DNA of 11,371 nt from an uncultured Bacillota bacterium. GTDB taxonomy: Bacteria; Bacillota; Clostridia; Christensenellales; UBA1242. The notes under the pieces are model-generated. The model was not told where the DNA came from, made no database searches, and was given only the letters and a program-made list of their open reading frames with translations. The stretch lies in NCBI GenBank assembly GCA_945921365.1, contig CAMEKL010000008.1:1-11371 (forward strand). Reading direction: 5' to 3'. A program made the translations under genes and the position numbers. Shown here piece by piece: positions 1-7,314 of this stretch. Position 1 is the first letter of the stretch. Each line of letters starts with the position of its first letter.

Positions 1-640
1 CAATTTCATTTTGAAGAGAAACAACGCTTGAAAAAGCACCAACAAGTGCAAGAGTGTCGGAAACTTGTTCGGCATCTTTGATGTAAAGAACAAAGTAGTT
101 TTTTCTTTTTATTATTTTTGCAGAAATATCAAAAGATGCAAGATAGTTTGAAAGATAAATTAGATAATCGTGGTGCTTGCTGTCAAATTCAAGATGGTAT
201 CCCGATGTTGTTTTGTTTTCAGGACTAGTTGATATTTTTATGCTTGAAGTTGCAGTTCCAATATATGCTCCTTTGCAAAACATTTTGATATCATCAATAT
301 TTTTAACTAAGGCACTATAGTTTTCTTCTGCCGACACAGAAATGTCAACGCCAAAAAAATTATTTATAAATTTTCTATCAAATTTTATTTTATAAAAAAT
401 TTTGTTTCCAATTTTATATTCTTCATTAAGCTTCATACAACTTTCAGCACCAGAAATGTTATTCCTATTAAAAATTTTTAAAAATATTTTATAAATCTCT
501 TCATTGTCGCAAATAAAAGATATCTCGTTTTCACGCACTTCTTTTGATGCTTCAATAATTGAAAAAACGAATGGCTTTAAATTTTGTTTAAAGTCAAGCG
601 AAGTAATAATTTCTTTTTTTGTTTCTGCAGAAAAACTCAT
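1..640 (-). CDS. whiA: WhiA family DNA-binding regulator (partial, C-terminus off the left edge)
   Basis: WhiA is a DNA-binding protein of Gram-positive bacteria linked to cell division and chromosome segregation, and to sporulation in actinomycetes. The visible 213 residues start MSFSAETKKEI, the classic WhiA N-terminus. Further in come FCKGAYIGTATSS (about residues 122-134), matching the family's RGAFLAGGS motif, then GYHLEF (about 148-153) and KRKNYFVLYIKDAEQVSDTL (about 178-197), which are typical of the LAGLIDADG-like fold. Family members are around 300 residues, so the C-terminal helix-turn-helix domain lies outside the window. The ATG at 640 is preceded by AAGGTGA, a good ribosome binding site, 9 bases after the stop of the PHP gene. 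In many Clostridia rapZ and yvcK sit between these two genes; here they do not. The identification rests on recalled family motifs and is firm. Confidence 0.9.
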   Translation of the reverse strand, partial: MSFSAETKKEIITSLDFKQNLKPFVFSIIEASKEVRENEISFICDNEEIYKIFLKIFNRNNISGAESCMKLNEEYKIGNKIFYKIKFDRKFINNFFGVDISVSAEENYSALVKNIDDIKMFCKGAYIGTATSSIKISTSPENKTTSGYHLEFDSKHHDYLIYLSNYLASFDISAKIIKRKNYFVLYIKDAEQVSDTLALVGAFSSVVSLQNEI

Positions 641-649
641 TTTTTCACC

Positions 650-1399
650 TTAGTTAATTTTTTTAAATTTTGGGACACTGTCCAAATTAACAACCAATTC
701 TTTTGGAATATTATACTTTGCAATCAAATTAAATGCAACATCATTTTTTCCAACATTTTCTTTTTTATGAGCATCAGAATTTATTATGAATTTAACTCTT
801 TCTTTTATCATTTCTTTAATTTCTTTTTTTGAGAACTTAATTCTTTTTCCGTTAAGTTCAATGAGAGTGCCATGATCACGTGCAAATTTTGCAACTTCAA
901 TAGCGTTTGTTTTCATGCCATAATTTAGGTGAGAAATAATGTCAATTGGATATTTTTTAATTGCTTCAATATATGCCTTAGTGTTCTTTTTTCTTTTCCA
1001 AACTGGAGTTCCAAAGATGTTGAAAATATAGTTCATAAAAAAGAAGGAAAATTTTGTTTTAAAACTTTTCGTTTTAACAAAATTGTGCCAACCAACAATA
1101 AGAATATCAAGTTTATCATATTCTTCTTTTGTTATATCAACATTTCCATTTTCATCTAGTAAATTTGCTTCAACTCCAAGAAAAACATCAAGCCCCGTTT
1201 TTTTAGATGCTTCGTCGCATTCCTTTCTCATTGTATCAATATTTTTTCTTTCCACTGCATAAAGACTATGGTCAAAACCATGGTCTGTGATTGCAATTTG
1301 TTTCATTCCTTTTTGCTGTGCAACTGAGGTATTTTCTAAAATTGTGTTTTTGCCATGGCTATATGGAGTGTGTGTGTGATAATCTCCTAAAATACGCAT
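650..1399 (-). CDS. PHP-domain metal-dependent phosphoesterase (YcdX-like)
   Basis: This 249-residue protein is a single PHP (polymerase and histidinol phosphatase) domain, a hydrolase fold that binds two or three metal ions. The ligand pattern is complete: DYHTH (6-10), H15, TDH (38-40), GVEAN with E77, GWH with H105, SHLNYG with H157 and NSDAH (207-211). This matches the YcdX/HisK-like branch, which hydrolyses phosphate esters; the true substrate cannot be read from sequence. A basic, aromatic-rich segment (about 107-140) probably forms a lid over the active site. The ATG is preceded by AGAGGAAATT, whose first bases form the murB stop codon, so the two genes are probably translationally coupled. 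A PHP protein next to murB is common in Clostridia. Confidence 0.85.
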   Translation of the reverse strand: MRILGDYHTHTPYSHGKNTILENTSVAQQKGMKQIAITDHGFDHSLYAVERKNIDTMRKECDEASKKTGLDVFLGVEANLLDENGNVDITKEEYDKLDILIVGWHNFVKTKSFKTKFSFFFMNYIFNIFGTPVWKRKKNTKAYIEAIKKYPIDIISHLNYGMKTNAIEVAKFARDHGTLIELNGKRIKFSKKEIKEMIKERVKFIINSDAHKKENVGKNDVAFNLIAKYNIPKELVVNLDSVPKFKKIN

Positions 1400-1407
1400 A
1401 ATTTCCT

Positions 1408-2355
1408 CTAAATAATTTCAATTTCTGGCTCTATTTTAACTTTAAAATTTTCTTCAACTTTTCTTTCAATTAAATTTATAAGAGTTAAAACATCACGCGA
1501 TGTCGCATTTTTGTTGTTAATAATAAAGCCAGCGTGTTTTGTGCTTATCTCAGCATCTCCTATTTTAACACCTTTTAACCCTAAATTGTCAATCATTTTT
1601 GCAGGATATAAAATTTTGTCATCAATAAAAACGTGCTTAAACACACTTCCTGCGCTAAATTCTTGTGGTTGAGTGGATAATCTCTTTTCAAAAAATGCTT
1701 TTTGATTTTTTAAAATCTCGTCTTTTTTCCCTTTACTTAGTTTTAACCTAACTTCGAGTATAATGTTTTTATTTTCTTTAAAAGTGGAATTGCGATATGA
1801 ATAACTAAAATTATTTGTCCAAAAAATTTTGCCACCGCAAAGAATTTTAACTTCTGTTACAAACTCTAAAAAACTATGTCCAAAAGCGCCAGCATTCATA
1901 ATAACTGCTCCGCCAACACTTCCTGGAATTCCATAACTCCATTCAAGTCCGCACAACGAGTTGTTTGACAAAAATTTATTAAGAGCAAACAAATTCACTC
2001 CAGCACCAACTTCAATAAAATTTTTTTTTAAAACAAGCTTTTTAAAATTTTTTCCAAGCTTTATGATGTAATCGTTATAAAAATCATCTTTAAAAAGAAC
2101 ATTTGATCCATAACCCAAAATTAAATTTTGTTTTGCAAGGTGATATGTTTTGCTTTTTTTAGAAAAGGCATTTTTGTTTTTCAAAATTTTTAGTGTTTTT
2201 AGAAGTGCGTTTTCTGTGTTGCAAACAATAACCGCTTTTGCAAAGGAATTAACAAGTTTAAAGGTTGTGTGTTTTTTTAAATCTTCAAATAAAAAAATTT
2301 CGTTTGATGCAATTTTTAATAAGTTTATAATTGTGTTTTTATCATCAATTTTCAT
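1408..2355 (-). CDS. murB: UDP-N-acetylenolpyruvoylglucosamine reductase MurB
   Basis: MurB reduces UDP-GlcNAc-enolpyruvate to UDP-MurNAc with NADPH and FAD, the second committed step of cytoplasmic peptidoglycan precursor synthesis. The 315 residues show HTTFKL (29-34), the FAD-binding GYGSNVLF (81-88), GIPGSVGGAVIMNAGAFG (142-159), YSYRNS with the active-site arginine (185-190), SAGSVFK with the catalytic serine S237, and the C-terminal EPEIEI with E309. All catalytic positions are kept. A lysine-rich stretch before the GSN motif (about 60-76) is roughly 10 residues longer than I expect for the family. No Shine-Dalgarno sequence is visible before the ATG, and the upstream 31 bases hold a terminator-like hairpin after uvrC. 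The next gene downstream, the PHP protein, begins 8 bases after the stop. Confidence 0.96.
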   Translation of the reverse strand: MKIDDKNTIINLLKIASNEIFLFEDLKKHTTFKLVNSFAKAVIVCNTENALLKTLKILKNKNAFSKKSKTYHLAKQNLILGYGSNVLFKDDFYNDYIIKLGKNFKKLVLKKNFIEVGAGVNLFALNKFLSNNSLCGLEWSYGIPGSVGGAVIMNAGAFGHSFLEFVTEVKILCGGKIFWTNNFSYSYRNSTFKENKNIILEVRLKLSKGKKDEILKNQKAFFEKRLSTQPQEFSAGSVFKHVFIDDKILYPAKMIDNLGLKGVKIGDAEISTKHAGFIINNKNATSRDVLTLINLIERKVEENFKVKIEPEIEII

Positions 2356-2368
2356 AGTAAAAAATATG

Positions 2369-2396
2369 AAAAAAAAAGAAAGTTTGTCACTTTCTT
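2369..2396 (-). terminator. Terminator-like hairpin between uvrC and murB
   Basis: Read on the minus strand, AAGAAAGT and ACTTTCTT form a perfect 8-bp stem around a 5-base loop, followed directly by a run of T (2369-2377 are all A on the plus strand). The uvrC TGA stop (2389-2387) overlaps the end of the ascending arm and the loop. The stem has only two G-C pairs, so it may be a weak or partial terminator, or one masked by ribosomes finishing uvrC. It could lower expression of murB and the genes after it. Confidence 0.5.
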
Positions 2397-4012
2397 ATCA
2401 TTGCTTTTGTTCTTAATTTTCTGTGGAATGTAATCGCAAAACGATGCGCTTCATCGCGTAGACGTTGAAGCATTGTCAGTTCTGGACTTCCACGTTTCAG
2501 CATAATTGCATCGCGTCTGTTTGGAAGATAAACCTCTTCAAACTTCTCAGCAAGAGAAATTATGTCAACATCAAAATTATGTTTTTTCAAAATTTCGATA
2601 GAAGCAGATAGTTGACCTTTTCCGCCGTCAATCACAAAAAGATCTGGCATTTTAGAAAATGAAGGAGAGTTTTCTTTGTAACGTAAAATCCTTCTTTCCA
2701 AAACTTCTTTCATGCACGCAAAGTCGTCAATTTGATGAACTGTTTTGATTTTAAATTTTCTGTATTCTTTTTTATTTGGAACTCCATTTTCAAAAACAAC
2801 CATAGAAGCCACCATCTCTTCTCCGCCTGTGTGAGAAATGTCATAACATTCCATTCTGTTTGGGATTTTAGAAAGATTAAGTTTTTCTTTAAGAGTTTCA
2901 AGGGCAAGAATGGTTTCTTTCCTTTTTCTTTCTTCAAGAGAACTTTTTCTAAGCAAAAATTCGCTTCCATTAGTTCTTGCCATATCCAAAATATGTTTTT
3001 TAAAGCCCTTTTTTGGTGTTTTTATATCAAGCTTCTTGTTTAAAATCGTTTGAATTTGCTCTATTTCCTCAATTTCATGAGAAAGAATAATCTCTTTTGG
3101 TGCTGATATATTAGAGGAATAATATTGAACTATAAAAGAAGGAAGAGTTTCTTCCGGTGCTGAACTTTCTGGAGCAAAATAGTTATTAACTCCAAGAATT
3201 TTCCCATACCTGACATTTAAAACGCAAATTGCACAGCCGTTATAATTTTCCACAAAACAAAAGGCATCTAAGCTTAAATTTTTTGGAATGTTTGCAACGC
3301 TTCTTTGCTTAATTCGTTTTAGAACTTCAAGTTTATTTCTTGTTTCAATTGCATTTTCAAAATTCTCCATTTCTGCTTGCAATTTCATTTTTTCTTGAAG
3401 TTTTTGCTCAACAATATAGTCGTTGCCATTAAGAAAATCAATAATTTCGTCAATAATTTTTTTGTAATCTTCCTTTGAAGTTTTGTTTGTGCAAGGAGCA
3501 GAGCATAACCCTAGAGAATAATTTAGACACTCCCGCTGATTCTTTTTAAAAGAATTTTTACATTTTCTAATTTGAAAGACGTAGTTAATTATGTCCACAA
3601 TGTCATGAACACTAACACCTGAAATGTATGGTCCAAAATATTTTGCCCCATCATTTTTAACACGTCTTGTAATTTCAACTTTTGGAAAAGAGTTCTTAAC
3701 ATCAATTTTGATGTATGGGAATGCTTTTCCATCTTTTAAAAGAATATTATAAAAGGGTTGATGTTTTTTAATTAAATTGCTCTCAAGAGCAAGGGCATCA
3801 ATTTCAGTTGGAGTTAAATGATAATCAAAATCTGCAATTTTTTCCACCATTGCTCTAACTTTATTGTGTTTTTGTTCACGCAAAAAATATTGGCTAACAC
3901 GCCTTTTAAGATTTTTTGCTTTTCCAACATAAATAATGCTTCCCATGTTGTCTTTCATGAGATAAACACCACTAGAAGTTGGAAGTTGTTTAAGTTTTTC
4001 TTTTATATCCAT
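2387..4012 (-). CDS. uvrC: Excinuclease ABC subunit C (UvrC), short form without C-terminal HhH domain
   Basis: UvrC makes both incisions around a DNA lesion in nucleotide excision repair, working with UvrB. The 541 residues contain the GIY-YIG nuclease (SGVYLMK at 14-20, IIYVGKAKNLKRR at 26-38, E77), a cysteine cluster C151/C162/C170/C174 spaced like the iron-sulfur site reported in UvrC, a UVR-like UvrB-binding segment (about 198-236), and the RNase H-like nuclease with D391 (ECYDISH), D462 (VIDGGKGQ) and H523 (DEAHRFAITFH). Typical UvrC is about 600 residues and ends in tandem helix-hairpin-helix motifs; this one stops about 18 residues after H523, and no such motif follows in any frame before murB. 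The ATG overlaps the rsmI stop by one base (TGATG) and lacks a clear Shine-Dalgarno, suggesting translational coupling. Confidence 0.96.
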   Translation of the reverse strand: MDIKEKLKQLPTSSGVYLMKDNMGSIIYVGKAKNLKRRVSQYFLREQKHNKVRAMVEKIADFDYHLTPTEIDALALESNLIKKHQPFYNILLKDGKAFPYIKIDVKNSFPKVEITRRVKNDGAKYFGPYISGVSVHDIVDIINYVFQIRKCKNSFKKNQRECLNYSLGLCSAPCTNKTSKEDYKKIIDEIIDFLNGNDYIVEQKLQEKMKLQAEMENFENAIETRNKLEVLKRIKQRSVANIPKNLSLDAFCFVENYNGCAICVLNVRYGKILGVNNYFAPESSAPEETLPSFIVQYYSSNISAPKEIILSHEIEEIEQIQTILNKKLDIKTPKKGFKKHILDMARTNGSEFLLRKSSLEERKRKETILALETLKEKLNLSKIPNRMECYDISHTGGEEMVASMVVFENGVPNKKEYRKFKIKTVHQIDDFACMKEVLERRILRYKENSPSFSKMPDLFVIDGGKGQLSASIEILKKHNFDVDIISLAEKFEEVYLPNRRDAIMLKRGSPELTMLQRLRDEAHRFAITFHRKLRTKAMIRK

Positions 4013-4815
4013 CAGTCTTTTAAATTTAAAACCTCTTTATATATAACATTTTTTGCAACATTTTTTTCTTTTGCAACTTTTTTAATTGCATCATTTTTGC
4101 TAAGTCCAAGATTGATATAGAAAAGCACGTGGTCTTTGATTGAAAGATTATCTGTTTCAATTTTTTCCTTTCCTTCAACAATTAAAACAAATTCTCCTTT
4201 AAGATTTATGTTAAGTTCATTTCCCAAAACAAAATGATAACTGCTTTCATAAAGCTTTGTGATTTCTTTAACGAGGCACGCTTTTCTTGCACCCAAATTT
4301 TCAAAAAGGAAGCTTAAATCTTTTTCAATGTTGTGTGGAGCAAGATAAAAAATTAAACTTGAAGAAAGAACAGAAATTTCTGAAATAAGCTTGTTTTTTT
4401 CGCTGTTTTTTTCTGGAAGAAATCCAGCAAAAAAGAAATTTCTTGTTGAAAATCCAGAAAGCATCAGCGCAGGCAAAAGTGCATTTGCGCCTGGAATAAC
4501 AGTGAATTCAATGTTGTTTTCAACAAGTTTTTTAGATAAAATATTTCCCGGGTCAGAGATAAGTGGAGTGCCAGCATCACTTATAATTGCTATGTTTTTT
4601 CCACTTAGGGCAAGATTTATGATGTCATTAGATGCTTCTTGCTCGTTAAACTTGTGATATGAGATGAGTTTGTTTTTAATTTCATATTTGTCTAAAAGGG
4701 TTTTTGATGTTCGTGTGTCTTCGCATGCAATAACATCAACGCTTTTTAAAACTTCAATTGCACGAAGCGTTATATCTTTTAAATTTCCAATTGGTGTTGA
4801 AACAAAATATATCAT
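4012..4815 (-). CDS. rsmI: 16S rRNA (cytidine(1402)-2'-O)-methyltransferase RsmI
   Basis: RsmI 2'-O-methylates C1402 of 16S rRNA in the ribosomal P site. The 267-residue protein has the SAM-dependent tetrapyrrole-methylase fold with the RsmI hallmarks STPIGNLKDITLRA (6-19), ACEDTRTS (30-37), SDAGTPLISDPG (79-90), VIPGANALLPALMLSG (106-121) and GFLP (131-134). A C-terminal extension with a small helix-turn-helix-like segment (about 225-264, LSKNDAIKKVAKEKNVAKN) is also typical. The start overlaps the trmN6 stop as ATGA and has its own AGAGGG site. It corresponds to yabC of Bacillus subtilis, where it likewise sits near the trmN6 homologue yabB, although the intervening GIY-YIG gene yazA is missing here. 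Confidence 0.96.
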   Translation of the reverse strand: MIYFVSTPIGNLKDITLRAIEVLKSVDVIACEDTRTSKTLLDKYEIKNKLISYHKFNEQEASNDIINLALSGKNIAIISDAGTPLISDPGNILSKKLVENNIEFTVIPGANALLPALMLSGFSTRNFFFAGFLPEKNSEKNKLISEISVLSSSLIFYLAPHNIEKDLSFLFENLGARKACLVKEITKLYESSYHFVLGNELNINLKGEFVLIVEGKEKIETDNLSIKDHVLFYINLGLSKNDAIKKVAKEKNVAKNVIYKEVLNLKD

Positions 4816-5552
4816 AAGCCCTCTCTATATAATTTTTGAATTGTGTAAATATAGTTACCTTCTTTATCGTTTGTTATAAGTGTTGGAAGAACCTTCATTC
4901 CAGGTTTTGCACCTTTAATCGCTTCAAGCAAAAATAAAATAGGTGAAGAGTTTTCTTTTGAGCTAACAAAGAAAAGTTTTTTAGGCTCAAGTTTGTTTTT
5001 GCTTAGTTCACATAAACATTCGCTTAATCTATCTGGCCTGTAAACAATAAAAAACTTTCCGCCAAATTTTAAAAGTTTGGCACTTGTGCGTGCAAGTTCG
5101 TCAAGTGGAAGAAGGGTGTCGTGCCTACAATTTGCAATCACGCAATTTTCGTTTAAAAGTTGTTTATTTGTTGTTTTTAAATATGGTGGATTTGTGAAGA
5201 CAACATCAAAAAATCCACTTTTAAAATATTTTTCAAAATTTTGAACTTTTTCGTTGATTATTTCAATTTTTTCTTCAAGTTTATTAAGTTTTATGTTTTT
5301 TTCAGCCAGATTAAACATTTCTTTTTGTGCTTCAAATGCATATATCTTTTTTGGACAATTTTTTTCGTTAACCAAAATAGAAATAACTCCACTTCCAGCT
5401 CCAATTTCCAAGCATGTGTCGGTTTTTTTTGCGCTAACAAAGTTTGCAAGAATTGCAGAGTCGCTTGTAAAACAATACAAACTTTTGTTTTGTATTATTT
5501 TTAAATTATTAAGTTGCAAATCTTCAATTCTTTCGTCTTTTTCAAGTTTCAT
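4812..5552 (-). CDS. trmN6: tRNA1(Val) (adenine(37)-N6)-methyltransferase family protein
   Basis: This 246-residue class I SAM-dependent methyltransferase matches the TrmN6/YabB family, which methylates N6 of adenine 37 in tRNA1(Val). Motif I is LEIGAGSGVISIL (48-60), an acidic residue follows in YAFEAQ (71-76), and the amino-methyltransferase signature is FTNPPYLKT (119-127). The N-terminal YCFTSDSAILANFV (26-39) is the family's equivalent of the conserved FKLTTDSLLLA-type stretch. It starts 1 base after the ricT stop with no recognisable Shine-Dalgarno, so translation probably depends on coupling. The target in this organism is inferred from family and synteny; the related group of 16S or protein N-methylases is a less likely alternative. 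Confidence 0.85.
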   Translation of the reverse strand: MKLEKDERIEDLQLNNLKIIQNKSLYCFTSDSAILANFVSAKKTDTCLEIGAGSGVISILVNEKNCPKKIYAFEAQKEMFNLAEKNIKLNKLEEKIEIINEKVQNFEKYFKSGFFDVVFTNPPYLKTTNKQLLNENCVIANCRHDTLLPLDELARTSAKLLKFGGKFFIVYRPDRLSECLCELSKNKLEPKKLFFVSSKENSSPILFLLEAIKGAKPGMKVLPTLITNDKEGNYIYTIQKLYREGL

Positions 5553-5553
5553 A

Positions 5554-6357
5554 TTATATTTTTTTTATTTCTGTTAAATCAAATATTTTAAGCTCTGTTT
5601 GATTTTCGTTTCCAATTTTAACCGTAACTTCACGTTTTAGAATGTCATTATAAACAACGGTTCCTTTCCCAGAAGGTGTTATAACTTCGCTGTTAATTTT
5701 TGGCATAAGTGCATTTGTTTCAGCATAGTGCTCGTTTTCATATGCAAGGCAACACATAAGCCTTCCGCAAAGGCCAGAAATTTTTGCAGGATTTAATGAA
5801 AGATTTTGATTTTTTGCCATTTTGATTGTAACGTGGTCAAAATCATTTAAAAAATCTTTGCAACAGCAACTCTTTCCACAAGGCCCAATTCCACCCATGC
5901 ATCTAACTTCATCTCTTGCGCCAACCTGTTTAAGTTCTATTCTAGATTTTAAATTTGAAGCAAGTTCTTTAACAAGATTTCTAAAATCAACTCTGTTTTC
6001 TGCTGTGAAATAAATTGTTACTTTGCTTTTATCAAGAGAAATAAAAACTTCATCAATTTTCATTTCAAGAGATTCTTTTTTTGCAAGCTCCTTAACTTTT
6101 TCCTTAATTTTATATGCTTCAAGTATGTTTGCTTCAAAAGTGTTTATATCTTTATCTTTTGCAAGTGAAACAAATTTAATTTCTTCTTCCTTATTTTCTT
6201 TTTCTTCTTTTTTTGCATTAAGCATAACAACTTCTGCAAGTTCAATTCCCCTAGATGTTTCAACAATAATTTTGTCACCCAAAGATATATTTTCGTCGCA
6301 AGCAACAAGATGATTTACTGGTGAACCAGCAAAAATTATTTTTATATATTTTTCCAT
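5554..6357 (-). CDS. ricT: RicT/YaaT family protein (PSP1 domain)
   Basis: RicT is one of three proteins (RicA, RicF, RicT) forming an iron-sulfur complex in B. subtilis that aids RNase Y-dependent mRNA maturation and promotes Spo0A activation. The 267 residues follow the family: an N-terminal beta domain with GDKIIVETSRGIELAEVV (27-44), a charged Lys/Glu linker (49-60), then the PSP1 core. The core holds the cysteine-rich RCMGGIGPCGKSCCC (152-166) and NLSLNPAKISGLCGRLMCC (185-203), which supply the likely cluster ligands C153, C160, C164-C166, C197, C202 and C203. AGGAG stands 5 bases before the ATG. It follows holB immediately, as in B. subtilis, but yabA, normally next, is absent. A Spo0A-like gene lies just beyond holB, which is suggestive but not proof of a link. 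Confidence 0.93.
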   Translation of the reverse strand: MEKYIKIIFAGSPVNHLVACDENISLGDKIIVETSRGIELAEVVMLNAKKEEKENKEEEIKFVSLAKDKDINTFEANILEAYKIKEKVKELAKKESLEMKIDEVFISLDKSKVTIYFTAENRVDFRNLVKELASNLKSRIELKQVGARDEVRCMGGIGPCGKSCCCKDFLNDFDHVTIKMAKNQNLSLNPAKISGLCGRLMCCLAYENEHYAETNALMPKINSEVITPSGKGTVVYNDILKREVTVKIGNENQTELKIFDLTEIKKI

Positions 6358-6365
6358 ATTAGCTC

Positions 6366-7259
6366 CTATTTGTAAATAAATTTAATTTGAAGTATTTGCA
6401 TTAAAAGATTATCTGAAACAATTCCAAGCGAAACATTATTTTCAATTTCCCTCTTGGCTTTGTTTAACTCTTCAATAATTTCTGCAATGCATAGGTTAGA
6501 TAAAATATGTTTTCCAAGAAGTGATCTAAATTTATTTTCTAAAATTTTTAAAACAATGAGAAAATCATTTTTGTTTTTGCAAAGTTTGCTTGAATAAGAA
6601 ATTATTTCTTTGCTAGATTTAAGGTTGTTAAAAATATCATCAGCAAGATTTGAAATCTCTTTTATTTTACCACCTAAAAAGGAACTTTCAAGTTTGCCAA
6701 GAAAGCCACCAAAATTTTTGTATGCTTCGCTAAAAGTTTCATCATCAATATTTTTAAAATATTCCTTAGCACTGTTGTAATCTAATTCTTCAACACAAAC
6801 TTTGTTACATCTGGAAAGTATTGTTGGAAGTATAGCTGAAGTTTTAGATGTTGTGATAACAAATATAACACGTTTTGGTGGTTCTTCCAAAATTTTTAAT
6901 ATTTTATTTTGCGCAGATTCCGTTGATTTGTCTAAGTTTTTGATATATATAACTTTATAAGCATTTAACATTGGGGATATTTGAGCGTTTTCAATAATTT
7001 CGTTTGCATCAGCAACTTGAAAGCTTTCGTTTTTGGGGAATATAAGTAGGTCAGGATTAGATTTTGATATCATTTTGATACAACTTTCGCAAGTTTTGCA
7101 GAAATTATGATTCTCGCAAAAAAACATTTGCAAAAATTCAAGCACTAATGTGTTGTTTGACAATTCATCTTCGCCATAAAAAAGCAATGCAGAAGGTATA
7201 TCTCCACTAATAATGGCGTTTGTAAGGTTTTTCAATGCTTGTGTTTTTTCAAATGTCAT
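6366..7259 (-). CDS. holB: DNA polymerase III subunit delta'
   Basis: Delta' is the non-ATP-binding member of the clamp loader that places the beta clamp on DNA. The 297 residues begin TFEKTQALKNLTNAI. The region of the P-loop is degenerate (LLFYGEDELSNN, 25-36, no GKT), as usual for delta'. A zinc module follows with C48, C54, C57 and C60, then IYIKNLDKSTESAQNKILK (104-122), LEEPP (124-128), and the SRC arginine-finger motif (149-151). A GTG at 7283 would add 8 residues, but the strong promoter at 7266-7294 overlaps that codon, so the ATG at 7259 is chosen. No Shine-Dalgarno precedes it, and the predicted transcription start falls on or next to the ATG. It heads the whole minus-strand block. 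Confidence 0.93.
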   Translation of the reverse strand: MTFEKTQALKNLTNAIISGDIPSALLFYGEDELSNNTLVLEFLQMFFCENHNFCKTCESCIKMISKSNPDLLIFPKNESFQVADANEIIENAQISPMLNAYKVIYIKNLDKSTESAQNKILKILEEPPKRVIFVITTSKTSAILPTILSRCNKVCVEELDYNSAKEYFKNIDDETFSEAYKNFGGFLGKLESSFLGGKIKEISNLADDIFNNLKSSKEIISYSSKLCKNKNDFLIVLKILENKFRSLLGKHILSNLCIAEIIEELNKAKREIENNVSLGIVSDNLLMQILQIKFIYK

Positions 7260-7265
7260 AATTTG

Positions 7266-7294
7266 ATTATAACAGATATTCACTTATAAATCAA
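7266..7294 (-). promoter_or_regulatory. Sigma-A-type promoter for the holB operon
   Basis: On the minus strand TTGATT (7294-7289) and a perfect TATAAT (7271-7266) are separated by 17 bases, with an extended TG one base before the -10. Transcription would start about 6-7 bases past the -10, that is near 7260-7258, exactly at the holB ATG (7259). This predicts a leaderless message and excludes the upstream GTG as the start. Confidence 0.75.
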
Positions 7295-7314
7295 ACATAT
7301 AAACATTAGAAAAA

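Noticed and set aside
584..832. Plus-strand open frame covering the start of whiA and the end of the PHP gene
   Set aside because: It lies antisense to two well-supported genes, is phenylalanine- and asparagine-rich as expected from AT-rich antisense DNA, and has no ribosome binding site or recognisable motif.
2710..2970. Second minus-strand frame inside uvrC as an extra gene or frameshift
   Set aside because: The uvrC frame is continuous through this region with all catalytic motifs, so the second frame is incidental.
6023..6313. Plus-strand frame antisense to ricT with serine/phenylalanine-rich sequence
   Set aside because: It is fully inside the ricT coding region on the other strand, and low complexity explains its openness.
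7260..7283. GTG at 7283 as the holB start
   Set aside because: The codon lies within the -35/-10 spacer of a near-consensus promoter and would not be transcribed from it.
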